This document shows, piece by piece, positions 5,123 through 12,202 of a stretch of 14,192 bases of DNA (the first letter of the stretch is position 1; each line of letters opens with the position of its first letter). This DNA comes from Patescibacteria group bacterium. Its GTDB lineage: Bacteria > Patescibacteriota > Microgenomatia > UBA1406 > GWC2-37-13. Location of the stretch: the NCBI GenBank assembly GCA_943356515.1, contig CALRFM010000014.1:1-14192 (forward strand). Reading direction: 5' to 3'. Below the pieces are notes generated by a model. The model saw only the letters and a list, made by a program, of their open reading frames with translations, had not been told where the DNA came from and ran no database searches. The translations under genes and the position numbers were made by a program.

Positions 5123-6292
5123 CGCATCGATTCCCGGTAGCGACCCTTTTTCAATAAATTCAAGCATAGCACCTCCGCCAGTTGAAATGTGAGTGAGTTT
5201 CTCTAAATATTCTTTCTTAGATATGGCAGCCAATGTATCTCCGCCACCTACGATAGATACTGCATCTTCATTGTTAGTTATAGCATAATACATAAAATCA
5301 GTTCCCTGACGATAGTGAGGATTTTCAAAATATCCTACTGGACCATTCCAAACAATAGTATTTGCTTTGGCAATTATGGAACCAATACGCGCTTTGGTTT
5401 CTGGTCCAATGTCGAGTATTTGCTTATCTTTTGGTACTTGGGTATTTTTAACCACTTCTCCGCCGCGTTCTAATTCCTTTGAGTCTCCCACAATACAATC
5501 TGATGGGAGTATTACTGAAGTATCATGTTGAGCAGCTTTAAAAAGAAGTTTTTGCGCAAGTTCTGCTTTGTCTTTTTCAACTAAACTCATTCCTACTTCT
5601 ATGCCTTGAGCATATAAAAATGTGTTAGCAAGAGCGCCGCCAATAATTAAATAATCTGCAAGTTCCATCATGCGGTCGAGTACTTTTATTTTTGTTTCAA
5701 TTTTGGATCCACCGATAGCTGCTACAAAAGGTTTTTTAGGTTTTCCAAGAACCATTGAGAGCATCTGTATTTCTTTTTTAAGAAGAAGGCCACCATACGA
5801 TGGGAGAAATTCCGTTACTCCAACTACTGAAGCATCTTCTCGGTGACATACGCCAAACGCATCGTTTACAAATACATCTGCCAAATTTGCCATGCTTTTG
5901 GCAAATTGTTTATCATTTGTTTTTTCTCCGGGGTAAAACCGAGTATTTTCTAACACCAATATTTCATTTTCTTTTGTAAATGTTGGTGTGGAAGTTGTAA
6001 AGTCTTCAATGAGCGTAGGAGTATAGTCAGGTAAATATTTCTTGAGCTGTTCGCAAATAATCCGAAGTGAATACTTTGGATCCCGCTGTCCTTTTGGTCT
6101 TCCCAAATGTGACATGATAATAAGCTTGTTATTTCTCTTGAGTAAATATTCTATGGTTGGAAGTGACTGGCGAATACGCGCATCATCTGCAATGGTGAAT
6201 GTGTTGGGGTTAAGTGAAACGTTGAAATCGAACCGCGCAAGGATTGTTTTGTCGCTCAGTTCAACATCGTCAATATATTTGATATCAGACAT
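5111..6292 (-). CDS. pgk: Phosphoglycerate kinase
   Basis: Encodes 393 residues, full length. It catalyses the reversible transfer of phosphate between 1,3-bisphosphoglycerate and ADP in the cytoplasm. Both lobes are complete: the substrate-side motif ARFDFNVSL (usual VRVDFNVPL; Arg20, Asp22, Asn24), SHLGRPKG, ENTRFYPGE, NDAFGVCHRED, the hinge region GGSKIETKIKVLD, and on the nucleotide side WNGPVGYFE, GGGDT and STGGGAMLEF. The gene starts 5 bp after the stop of gap. There is no Shine-Dalgarno sequence; TATAAC lies 4 nt before ATG but this spacing is too tight for a leaderless start, so translation by coupling from gap is likely. Nothing in the sequence suggests loss of function. Confidence 0.97.
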   Translation of the reverse strand: MSDIKYIDDVELSDKTILARFDFNVSLNPNTFTIADDARIRQSLPTIEYLLKRNNKLIIMSHLGRPKGQRDPKYSLRIICEQLKKYLPDYTPTLIEDFTTSTPTFTKENEILVLENTRFYPGEKTNDKQFAKSMANLADVFVNDAFGVCHREDASVVGVTEFLPSYGGLLLKKEIQMLSMVLGKPKKPFVAAIGGSKIETKIKVLDRMMELADYLIIGGALANTFLYAQGIEVGMSLVEKDKAELAQKLLFKAAQHDTSVILPSDCIVGDSKELERGGEVVKNTQVPKDKQILDIGPETKARIGSIIAKANTIVWNGPVGYFENPHYRQGTDFMYYAITNNEDAVSIVGGGDTLAAISKKEYLEKLTHISTGGGAMLEFIEKGSLPGIDALKK

Positions 6293-6297
6293 AAGGG

Positions 6298-7296
6298 TTA
6301 TAAAGACAATTTTTTAATTAAATCAACGATCCTACTTGAGTATCCCCATTCATTGTCATACCAACCATACACCTTGACAAACGTTCCATCTATTACATCG
6401 GTATAGTTTGGGTCAAATATTGAAGAATAGGTTGAACCAATAATGTCTGATGAAACAATGACGTCTTCTGCATATCCGAGGATTCCTTTCAGAGCGCCTT
6501 CTGATTCTTTCTTAAATATGCTATTTATTTCTTCTGGTGTTGTTTCTTTTTCTACTATTGCAGTAATATCGACAAATGACCCGGTTGGCACTGGCACACG
6601 AAGTGCAATACCATTCATTTTTCCCTTGAGTTCTGGAATTATTTGTCCTACAGCTTTTGCGGCTCCCGTGGTGGAAGGAATGATATTAAGTGCTGCGGCG
6701 CGACCTCTGTCTGGTGATTTAGCCGCATCATCAAGCAAACTTTGAGTTGCGGTGTAAGCGTGAGCAGTGGTCAAATACCCACGAATTATTTTGAAGTTAT
6801 TGTGAAGCACGCTAAAAAGTGGCGCCGCACAATTGGTAGTACATGATGCGTTTGATATCACATTTTGGCTTTGATCAAGTTCGTTTACACCAAGTACAAT
6901 ATGGAATGTTTCATCATCTTTTGCTGGTGCACTTAAGATAACTTTCTTTACGGTGTCTCGCAAATGCTTTGATAATTCGGGTTTTGTGATAAATGCTCCC
7001 GTTGCATCTATAACTACTTGTACTTGTGCATCTCCCCAAGGTATTTCAGAAGGTTCTGCACGAGTGCTCGTTGTGATAGTTCGACCATCAATTTCTATAC
7101 CATCTTCTGTTGCTTTAACATTTTTGTCATACGTTCGATACACAGAGTCATATTTGAGAAGGTACGCAAGCGTTTTATTGGGAGTTTTACGGGTGTTTAT
7201 GTGAACAATTTCAAACGAATCATTCCCTTCAGCAATGCGAGTTACTGCTCTTCCTATTCTTCCAAATCCGTTTAATCCTACTTTAATTTTTGCCAT
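6298..7296 (-). CDS. gap: Glyceraldehyde-3-phosphate dehydrogenase, type I
   Basis: Encodes 332 residues, the standard length. It interconverts glyceraldehyde-3-phosphate and 1,3-bisphosphoglycerate. The N-terminal Rossmann motif GFGRIGR, the catalytic ASCTTNC (Cys152), and WYDNEWGYSSR near the end are present. The cofactor loop is unusual: after EIVHIN the residue is Thr35, followed by Arg-Lys, where NAD-specific enzymes have Asp (IND). The segment usually read as DLPHKD is DDAAKS, lacking the Pro of NAD-specific forms. Both features point towards NADP or dual cofactor use, as in B. subtilis GapB and chloroplast enzymes. That is inference; I leave the symbol as plain gap. It lies 4 bp after the aldolase gene and 5 bp before pgk in one evident operon. 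No Shine-Dalgarno sequence is present. Confidence 0.96.
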   Translation of the reverse strand: MAKIKVGLNGFGRIGRAVTRIAEGNDSFEIVHINTRKTPNKTLAYLLKYDSVYRTYDKNVKATEDGIEIDGRTITTSTRAEPSEIPWGDAQVQVVIDATGAFITKPELSKHLRDTVKKVILSAPAKDDETFHIVLGVNELDQSQNVISNASCTTNCAAPLFSVLHNNFKIIRGYLTTAHAYTATQSLLDDAAKSPDRGRAAALNIIPSTTGAAKAVGQIIPELKGKMNGIALRVPVPTGSFVDITAIVEKETTPEEINSIFKKESEGALKGILGYAEDVIVSSDIIGSTYSSIFDPNYTDVIDGTFVKVYGWYDNEWGYSSRIVDLIKKLSL

Positions 7297-7300
7297 AGTA

Positions 7301-8203
7301 TTATCCGTTATAAATTACTAATGCCTCTTCTACGGTCTTATTTTCTACCGTTATTGCATAGGTTGCATTGGTAAATCGAATCGCTTCATCTAATGGTTTT
7401 TGATGAATATTACGGCCGGTTGCGTTCCCTATGGTTCCACCTATATGGATCTGGTCATATAATCCTTGCAAAAATGTTTCTGCAGATGCAGATGAACCAC
7501 CCGCACATACTACGCCACTTCTTCCGGCAGCTTGTGTGGCCTCTTTTAGAAGTGCGGCATCTGCCTTCCCATCTTTACTGGGAGGATTTACTTTTATAAA
7601 ATCACTTCCCAATACTGCTGCAGTTGCAGCAGCTCCTGCAATAAGATGAGCATCCTTCTCATCTGGGACTGCTTTACCTCGAGGGTAACACCAAACCACC
7701 GTAAGGAGTCCATATTGATGTGCTTCATAAATAGCTTGAGCCGCTTCGGTGAGCATTTGTGGTTCAGAGTCTGATCCTAGGTACAATGTGTACCCAATTC
7801 CTAAAATATTCAAGCCACTATTTTCTTTAAATTCTACAACTTGTTCAATATCAAACCACGCAGCACTTAACGGGTCACGTTGATCTTTACCAATAAGGTG
7901 ACTCTTTGAATTAATTTTTACCAAATACGGTATGTCTTTGTAATCTGCGCCGTACCGTGCAATAAGCCCGAGTTGAGAGGCAAAAACACCAATGTTTGCT
8001 TGGCTTGCAATCTTAAACATATGTTCTGGATCATTGTCTTCTGGAGCAATTCCTTTTCCATAAAAATCTTCATTTAAGTGTTCAATTTTCTGATCTCCAG
8101 CAAATAACATAAGTCGGCCGGTGTCGTGAGTTATGGTTTTGTAGTTTTCTTCGTACGTACTTTGCATATCTTGAGGTACGTCTGCTGGGGTATGTATTTT
8201 CAT
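7301..8203 (-). CDS. Fructose-bisphosphate aldolase, class I, archaeal/DhnA type
   Basis: Encodes 300 residues. The family (DhnA/FbaB-like, Schiff-base forming) cleaves or forms fructose-1,6-bisphosphate from dihydroxyacetone phosphate and glyceraldehyde-3-phosphate. The TIM-barrel markers are FAGDQKIEH near residue 36, WCYPRG at 171, the likely Schiff-base lysine Lys204 in SDFIKVNPP, and phosphate-binding glycines in CAGGSSAS and IGNATGRN. It is unrelated to the metal-dependent class II aldolases common in bacteria. It is the first gene of the aldolase-gap-pgk-glpX cluster, directly downstream of a strong promoter at 8251-8278. DhnA-family members also include 2-amino-3,7-dideoxy-heptulosonate synthases; the glycolytic context argues for the aldolase. 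A ~40-nt leader is predicted, but another weaker -10 (TACTAT, 5 nt before ATG) leaves open a leaderless start. Confidence 0.9.
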   Translation of the reverse strand: MKIHTPADVPQDMQSTYEENYKTITHDTGRLMLFAGDQKIEHLNEDFYGKGIAPEDNDPEHMFKIASQANIGVFASQLGLIARYGADYKDIPYLVKINSKSHLIGKDQRDPLSAAWFDIEQVVEFKENSGLNILGIGYTLYLGSDSEPQMLTEAAQAIYEAHQYGLLTVVWCYPRGKAVPDEKDAHLIAGAAATAAVLGSDFIKVNPPSKDGKADAALLKEATQAAGRSGVVCAGGSSASAETFLQGLYDQIHIGGTIGNATGRNIHQKPLDEAIRFTNATYAITVENKTVEEALVIYNG

Positions 8204-8250
8204 TTTAAATAGTATGAAATTAATAATGCATAGAAGGTTCTTCTTATCCT

Positions 8251-8278
8251 ATCATACATAATCTCAACAGATTGTCAA
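8251..8278 (-). promoter_or_regulatory. Promoter of the aldolase-gap-pgk-glpX cluster
   Basis: Minus strand TTGACA (8273-8278, perfect consensus), 16-nt spacer, TATGAT (8251-8256). The start site is expected near 8244, giving a ~40-nt leader with a small hairpin (agaag/cttct). Its -35 box overlaps that of the opposite HIT promoter. Confidence 0.65.
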
Positions 8279-8285
8279 CAATCTG
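8268..8285. promoter_or_regulatory. 18-bp palindrome over the shared -35 region (candidate operator)
   Basis: CAGATTG-tcaa-CAATCTG: perfect 7-bp arms around a 4-bp centre. It covers the -35 boxes of both divergent promoters, the position where a dimeric repressor or activator would affect both. No matching regulator gene is in the window. Confidence 0.45.
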
Positions 8286-8300
8286 AGGATGGTGTATTAT
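8272..8300 (+). promoter_or_regulatory. Promoter of the HIT-MGMT-CorA group
   Basis: TTGTCA (8272-8277), 17-nt spacer, TATTAT (8295-8300). The start site is expected near 8307, downstream of the in-frame ATG at 8299, which shares bases with the -10 box. This argues that translation starts at ATG 8311 with a leader of only a few nt. Confidence 0.6.
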
Positions 8301-8310
8301 GGATGTACTT

Positions 8311-8709
8311 ATGTCAGACACACATGAATGCATTTTTTGTTCTATTGTTGCTGGTACGTTGCCGAATTTCACGGTGTATGAAGACCATAATTTTTTGGCA
8401 TTTCTCGATGTATTTCCCCGTGTGAAGGGGCATGCGCTGGTTATTCCCAAAGAACATTATCGATGGGTGTATGATGTACCTAACTTTGGTGCATACTGGG
8501 AAGTAGCTAAAAAAGTAGGAGAGAAATTACAACAATCGCTCGGCTCAGAATTTATATCATACATAACTATGGGGAACGAAGTGCCACACGCACACATACA
8601 TGTGTTGCCACAACAAACAAATAAGGTGGAAGGTTTTACCTTATCGAGCGTTGTCAATATGAGTAAAGAGGAAATGAAAAAGCTGGCATCGAGCATCAAT
8701 AATATATAA
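8311..8709 (+). CDS. HIT family protein (histidine-triad nucleotide hydrolase/transferase)
   Basis: Encodes 132 residues from ATG 8311. The histidine triad HAHIHVLPQ (His93, His95, His97) is complete and the N-terminal CIFC (Cys7, Cys10) is the usual zinc-binding pair. HALVIPKEHY (41-50) provides another expected His. Proteins of this size and pattern are HINT- or FHIT-like hydrolases acting on nucleoside phosphoramidates or dinucleoside polyphosphates in the cytoplasm; which one cannot be told. The alternative ATG at 8299 adds four residues but overlaps the predicted -10 box. The gene is the first of three plus-strand genes and is divergent from the glycolytic cluster, with which it shares an overlapping promoter. 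Confidence 0.9.
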   Translation: MSDTHECIFCSIVAGTLPNFTVYEDHNFLAFLDVFPRVKGHALVIPKEHYRWVYDVPNFGAYWEVAKKVGEKLQQSLGSEFISYITMGNEVPHAHIHVLPQQTNKVEGFTLSSVVNMSKEEMKKLASSINNI

Positions 8710-8718
8710 TCAAATACC

Positions 8719-9018
8719 ATGTCACTACAACAACAAGTTTATGACACTCTTCAAAAAGTGCCAAAAGGCAAAGTCACCACCTATGGCGACATTGGTAAAA
8801 AACTTAACACAAAAGGGTACCGTGCCATTGGTCAAATATTACACAAAAATCCATACTGGCCCAAAGTTCCCTGTCACCGGGTGGTTATGGCAGATGGATC
8901 TTTGGCACCAAACTATGGCATGGGCGGCCCATCAGTGCATCGCCAGCGACTCGAGGCAGAAGGGGTTACCTTCATAGGATCAAAGGTAGATATAGATCGT
9001 TACAAAGCTCAATTATAA
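8719..9018 (+). CDS. O6-alkylguanine-DNA alkyltransferase family protein (MGMT-type, single domain)
   Basis: Encodes 99 residues, the helix-turn-helix catalytic domain alone without the N-terminal ribonuclease-like domain of Ada or Ogt. The active-site motif PCHRVV with acceptor Cys52 is intact, so this is not an alkyltransferase-like protein in which Cys becomes Trp. The arginine finger (RAIGQIL, Arg35), the Asn hinge (NPYWPKVPCHR) and GGPSVHRQRLEAEGV are also visible. It should remove alkyl groups from guanine O6 by irreversible transfer to Cys; whether such a short form is fully active is uncertain. It begins 9 bp after the HIT stop. A TATAAT (8705-8710) overlaps that stop, 8 nt before ATG, and may provide an additional start. 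Confidence 0.9.
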   Translation: MSLQQQVYDTLQKVPKGKVTTYGDIGKKLNTKGYRAIGQILHKNPYWPKVPCHRVVMADGSLAPNYGMGGPSVHRQRLEAEGVTFIGSKVDIDRYKAQL

Positions 9019-9022
9019 TAAT

Positions 9023-9940
9023 ATGATCAAGATATATTACAGAAATCTGCGAGACAAACAACTTCAAACACTTGATACCTATCGAATAGGGTCTTGGGTG
9101 CATGTACAAGAGCCCACTGATGACGAACTGGCCGAGCTTGTTAAAAAATATTCATTAGACGAAGGACTCCTCAAAGATGCAACTGACCAATATGAAGTGC
9201 CTCGACTTGAGGTAGAAGATGGAGGAATATATATTTTCAGCAGATACCCGTATTCTCGACTTCACCAAATAACCACTTCTCCGATTCTTTTCATTCTTAA
9301 AGACCAAAATATTATCACGGTAACGAAAGAAAAACCTCCTCTTCTTGATGGATTTTTACAGCGTAATATATTTTTTACTACTCAAAAAATAAAACTTTTT
9401 CTTCAGCTTTTCACGGTAATAAACACTTCATATAATTCATACCTTCATACCATGAGTCGTGAAACACGAAGTAGCTCGTATGAACTCGAAAAAATCAGTA
9501 ATAAAGATATTGCGACCTTTGTGGAATATGAGCGCGTGCTCAATGACTTTAATCTTGCTCTTGTTCGAACTAATACTGTGCTTAAAAATCTGTTATCTCA
9601 CAAATATATCAAGCTCTATGAAGAAGACAGAGATTTAATAGAAGATTTATTTTTGAATAATGACCAGCTCATTCAAATTACCAAAGAAAATCTTACGAGT
9701 ATCGTAAATATCCGTGATGCTTACTCAACTATAATGACCAATAATACTAATCGAGTTATTCGGTTTTTCACGGCGGTCACCGTCATTCTTACCATTCCAA
9801 CTATTATCGCGAGTATTTACGGCATGAACGTGGCGCTTCCTTTTCAAGATGCACCCCTAGCATTTATGGGAGTAATGATCGTTATCCTTATCTTATCGGT
9901 GGGGCTTGTATTTATGTTTCTTATGAACGATTGGCTTTAA
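9023..9940 (+). CDS. CorA-family divalent cation transporter
   Basis: Encodes 305 residues with the standard CorA layout: a soluble alpha/beta N-terminal part (~1-240) followed by two closely spaced membrane helices (~248-266 and ~280-301). The pore-entrance signature GMN (267-269, in IYGMNVALP) ends the first helix. The long helical stretch before it fits the stalk helix of the pentameric funnel. CorA proteins mainly import Mg2+, while other members carry Zn2+, Co2+ or Ni2+; the motif does not separate these. It begins 4 bp after the MGMT-family gene and is probably co-transcribed. There is no Shine-Dalgarno sequence; TATAAT lies 3 nt upstream of ATG. Its last 48 bp overlap the end of the convergent glycosyltransferase gene. 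Confidence 0.92.
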   Translation: MIKIYYRNLRDKQLQTLDTYRIGSWVHVQEPTDDELAELVKKYSLDEGLLKDATDQYEVPRLEVEDGGIYIFSRYPYSRLHQITTSPILFILKDQNIITVTKEKPPLLDGFLQRNIFFTTQKIKLFLQLFTVINTSYNSYLHTMSRETRSSSYELEKISNKDIATFVEYERVLNDFNLALVRTNTVLKNLLSHKYIKLYEEDRDLIEDLFLNNDQLIQITKENLTSIVNIRDAYSTIMTNNTNRVIRFFTAVTVILTIPTIIASIYGMNVALPFQDAPLAFMGVMIVILILSVGLVFMFLMNDWL

Positions 9941-10633
9941 AAGGTATTTGAGAGTTTCAAATAATGTAAGTAGAGCATAGCGAGCACTCCGTTTGAAATT
10001 GATACTAGACGCCTCAGGAAAGTACCGAACAGGTACTGGGATATCACCCATACGAAATCCCTTTTTTGAAGAGGCTAAAAACATTTGGGTAGCAAAGATA
10101 AAATCATCGGAAAATGTCTCGTATGGTATTGCCTTGAGCACTTTACTGGAATATGCCTGTAGGCCCGTATGCCACTCGCCAAGATTTTGTCCGGTTACGA
10201 TATTTTGGATAAACGTTAATATACGATTCGTATAGTATTTGGTGAGAGGCATACCACCAGCAAGTGCCTCTTTACGTGTTCTTATGCGTGATCCAAGCAT
10301 GACATCAAAATAATCTTCTCTGATAAAATCTACAAGATGTGGAATAATTCGCGGGTCATATTGAAAATCGGGGTGGAGGACTACGACAATACTTGCGTGG
10401 TGGGCGAGTGCAAGGGTATAGCATGTTTTTTGATTTGCTCCATAACCACGATTGGTTTCATGCTGGAAGGTTAGTATTCCTAGTTTTTTTGCGATTTGCA
10501 CTGTTTTGTCATTTGAGCCGTCATCATTTAATAGTATTTCATGTGCCACACCTTTTGGTATCGCACGAAGGGTTTTTAAAAGAGTTTTTTCGGCATTATA
10601 TGCAGGAAGAACGATAATAACTTTATGCTTCAT
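9893..10633 (-). CDS. Family 2 glycosyltransferase (DPM1-like)
   Basis: Encodes 246 residues of a GT-A fold. Motifs in order: IIVLPAYNAEKTL (sugar-nucleotide entry), ILLNDDGSNDKT (Asp37-Asp38), NRGYGANQKTC (61-71), and VLHPDFQYDP (87-94), which replaces the more common DADLQHPP and still carries a metal-binding Asp89. GEWHTGLQAYS and a basic C-terminus follow. The closest functional group is the dolichol/polyprenol-phosphate sugar transferases, which make lipid-linked sugars used by GT-C enzymes. The neighbouring GT-C-like gene fits that role, but the donor sugar is unknown. There is no membrane helix. TAGAAT, preceded by TG, lies 6 nt before ATG, predicting a leaderless mRNA. The 3' end overlaps corA by 48 bp. 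Confidence 0.9.
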   Translation of the reverse strand: MKHKVIIVLPAYNAEKTLLKTLRAIPKGVAHEILLNDDGSNDKTVQIAKKLGILTFQHETNRGYGANQKTCYTLALAHHASIVVVLHPDFQYDPRIIPHLVDFIREDYFDVMLGSRIRTRKEALAGGMPLTKYYTNRILTFIQNIVTGQNLGEWHTGLQAYSSKVLKAIPYETFSDDFIFATQMFLASSKKGFRMGDIPVPVRYFPEASSINFKRSARYALLTLFETLKYLLKPIVHKKHKYKPHR

Positions 10634-10639
10634 GTAGCT

Positions 10640-10669
10640 ATTCTAACATGCAATATTAATGTATAGAAT
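10640..10669. promoter_or_regulatory. Symmetric divergent promoters, GT2 gene and GT-C-like gene
   Basis: Minus strand TAGAAT (10640-10645) preceded by TG one base away, 6 nt before ATG 10633. Plus strand TAGAAT (10664-10669), 6 nt before ATG 10676. The two boxes mirror each other across 18 bp, so the -35 region of each overlaps the -10 box of the other. Confidence 0.55.
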
Positions 10670-10675
10670 AAACGT

Positions 10676-12202
10676 ATGAGTAAAAAAACAAGAGGATTTA
10701 TCATTGGTATGTTATTTATGTTAATTCTTGGCGTGATTTTATTTATCAATTATTATCCTCACTATTACGGAATGCAAAATACTCCGGAACATTATTCATA
10801 TTCCGGTCAAGCTTCCTGGTTTGATCCCTGGGATATTAATAACTATTTTGCCATCATCAAATTGGCACAAAAAGATAAGAATTTACTTTTATCAAATATT
10901 AATACTACCTCGTATGTTAAGCCTACTTTTGTATACCCTCTTTATACTATTCCCGCGATGCTCTTTCCAAATGCAAATACTATCCTTTTATATCATGTAT
11001 TGGCTATGGTATGTGGCATATTGTTAGCTTCAGGAATAGTGGTATTAAGCAAATTGCTATTAAAAAAATCTCTTCATTCTCTCTACGCTTTGCTTATAAT
11101 TTCGCTTGGTGGTGGACTTGGCTTTCTCTTTTCTTCTTTAGGGATGTCGGCCGACTTAAGCATTCCGGGAGTTACATTCTTTAGTACGTTTCAAAAACCT
11201 CATGAGGCAGTCGCTGGTCTTCTTTATCTTTCATCTCTTGTCTTTTTTTATTTATCAATAGAGAAGAAAGAAAAAAAATACTTATTTACTTCAGTCGTAG
11301 CATCTTTATTACTCATTCCTATCTATCCTTATAGGTTATTGAGTTTTTTATTAATATCGGGAATATTCGCTCTTCTTACATATATGAAAATCAGTAAAAA
11401 ATACCCCTTTATATATTTAGGAATATTTTCCATTCTCGTTATTCCACCAACAATCATATACACATGGCACTTTCTTACTTCAGGGTTTTCTGTACTCACC
11501 AGCTATCAGCCCCAACCCATCTCTCTTACATCCTTGGTGCTTGGCTATGGTTTGTTTATTATTTTTTTTATGTACCAACTTTTTTTGCCTAAAAAGTCAT
11601 TACTCGTATGGTTTTTGAATATCTGGATTATTGTATCGCTCATCTTATCGTTACTTCCATTGGGAATAAGCCGGTTATATTTGAGTGGTTTGCTCTTTCC
11701 AATGGCCCTCTTGTTTGTGTTGTTTCTTAAAGAGAAGGTTAACCATTCTCAAATAATGATGGTATTTATAATGATTATTTCATTAACTATATTACTTCCT
11801 ACCTCTTTATATATATTTGGCAAAAGGATTTTTGAGGTTAAAAATAACAGTATTTGGTATTATATTCCTTTGTCATTCAAAGAGAGTTTTGACTTTCTTG
11901 AAAGTAGTAAACGAGATGGCGTTTTGGCTCTTTCTCCTTTATCAAGTTACATTCCCGCACAGACTGGGAAGCATGTCTATTTTGGCATCAAAGATCAAAC
12001 GCCAGATTATGACAATAAGGTCAATAATGCAATGGAATTTTATTCAGGAATGTTGCAAGAATTTGAAGCAAGAACATTTTTAAAGGAAAATGATATACAT
12101 TTTATCGTTGTATCTTCGCAGAAAGAACACGTTGGGGTAGCTTCCTATAAGTTTTTGACAACTGTCTATAAGAATGATGATATTGAGATATTCAGTTTTT
12201 AA
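10676..12202 (+). CDS. Large polytopic membrane protein, probable GT-C-type glycosyltransferase
   Basis: Encodes 508 residues with roughly ten or more membrane helices, starting with one at ~8-25. The first outer loop contains SWFDPWDINNYF (Asp50, Asp53), the place where GT-C enzymes carry their catalytic acidic residue. The soluble C-terminal ~100 residues (VLALSPLSSYIPAQTGKHVYFG...) resemble the tail of such proteins. GT-C enzymes use lipid-linked sugars to glycosylate targets outside the membrane. I recognise the architecture, not a specific family, so the activity is inferred. The divergent GT2 gene may supply the lipid-linked donor. A -10 box 6 nt before ATG and no Shine-Dalgarno sequence point to a leaderless mRNA. 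The stop overlaps the convergent membrane protein gene by 11 bp. Confidence 0.78.
   Translation: MSKKTRGFIIGMLFMLILGVILFINYYPHYYGMQNTPEHYSYSGQASWFDPWDINNYFAIIKLAQKDKNLLLSNINTTSYVKPTFVYPLYTIPAMLFPNANTILLYHVLAMVCGILLASGIVVLSKLLLKKSLHSLYALLIISLGGGLGFLFSSLGMSADLSIPGVTFFSTFQKPHEAVAGLLYLSSLVFFYLSIEKKEKKYLFTSVVASLLLIPIYPYRLLSFLLISGIFALLTYMKISKKYPFIYLGIFSILVIPPTIIYTWHFLTSGFSVLTSYQPQPISLTSLVLGYGLFIIFFMYQLFLPKKSLLVWFLNIWIIVSLILSLLPLGISRLYLSGLLFPMALLFVLFLKEKVNHSQIMMVFIMIISLTILLPTSLYIFGKRIFEVKNNSIWYYIPLSFKESFDFLESSKRDGVLALSPLSSYIPAQTGKHVYFGIKDQTPDYDNKVNNAMEFYSGMLQEFEARTFLKENDIHFIVVSSQKEHVGVASYKFLTTVYKNDDIEIFSF

Noticed and set aside
8299..8310. ATG at 8299 as the HIT protein start
   Set aside because: It shares bases with the TATTAT -10 box, so the predicted transcript starts downstream of it. 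The weak GAGG at 8285-8288 is too far away to support it strongly.
8705..9022. Independent leaderless promoters for the MGMT-family and corA genes (TATAAT 8 nt and 3 nt before ATG)
   Set aside because: No -35 boxes are seen, the genes are tightly spaced behind the HIT gene, and 3 nt is too short; AT-rich junctions give such hexamers by chance.
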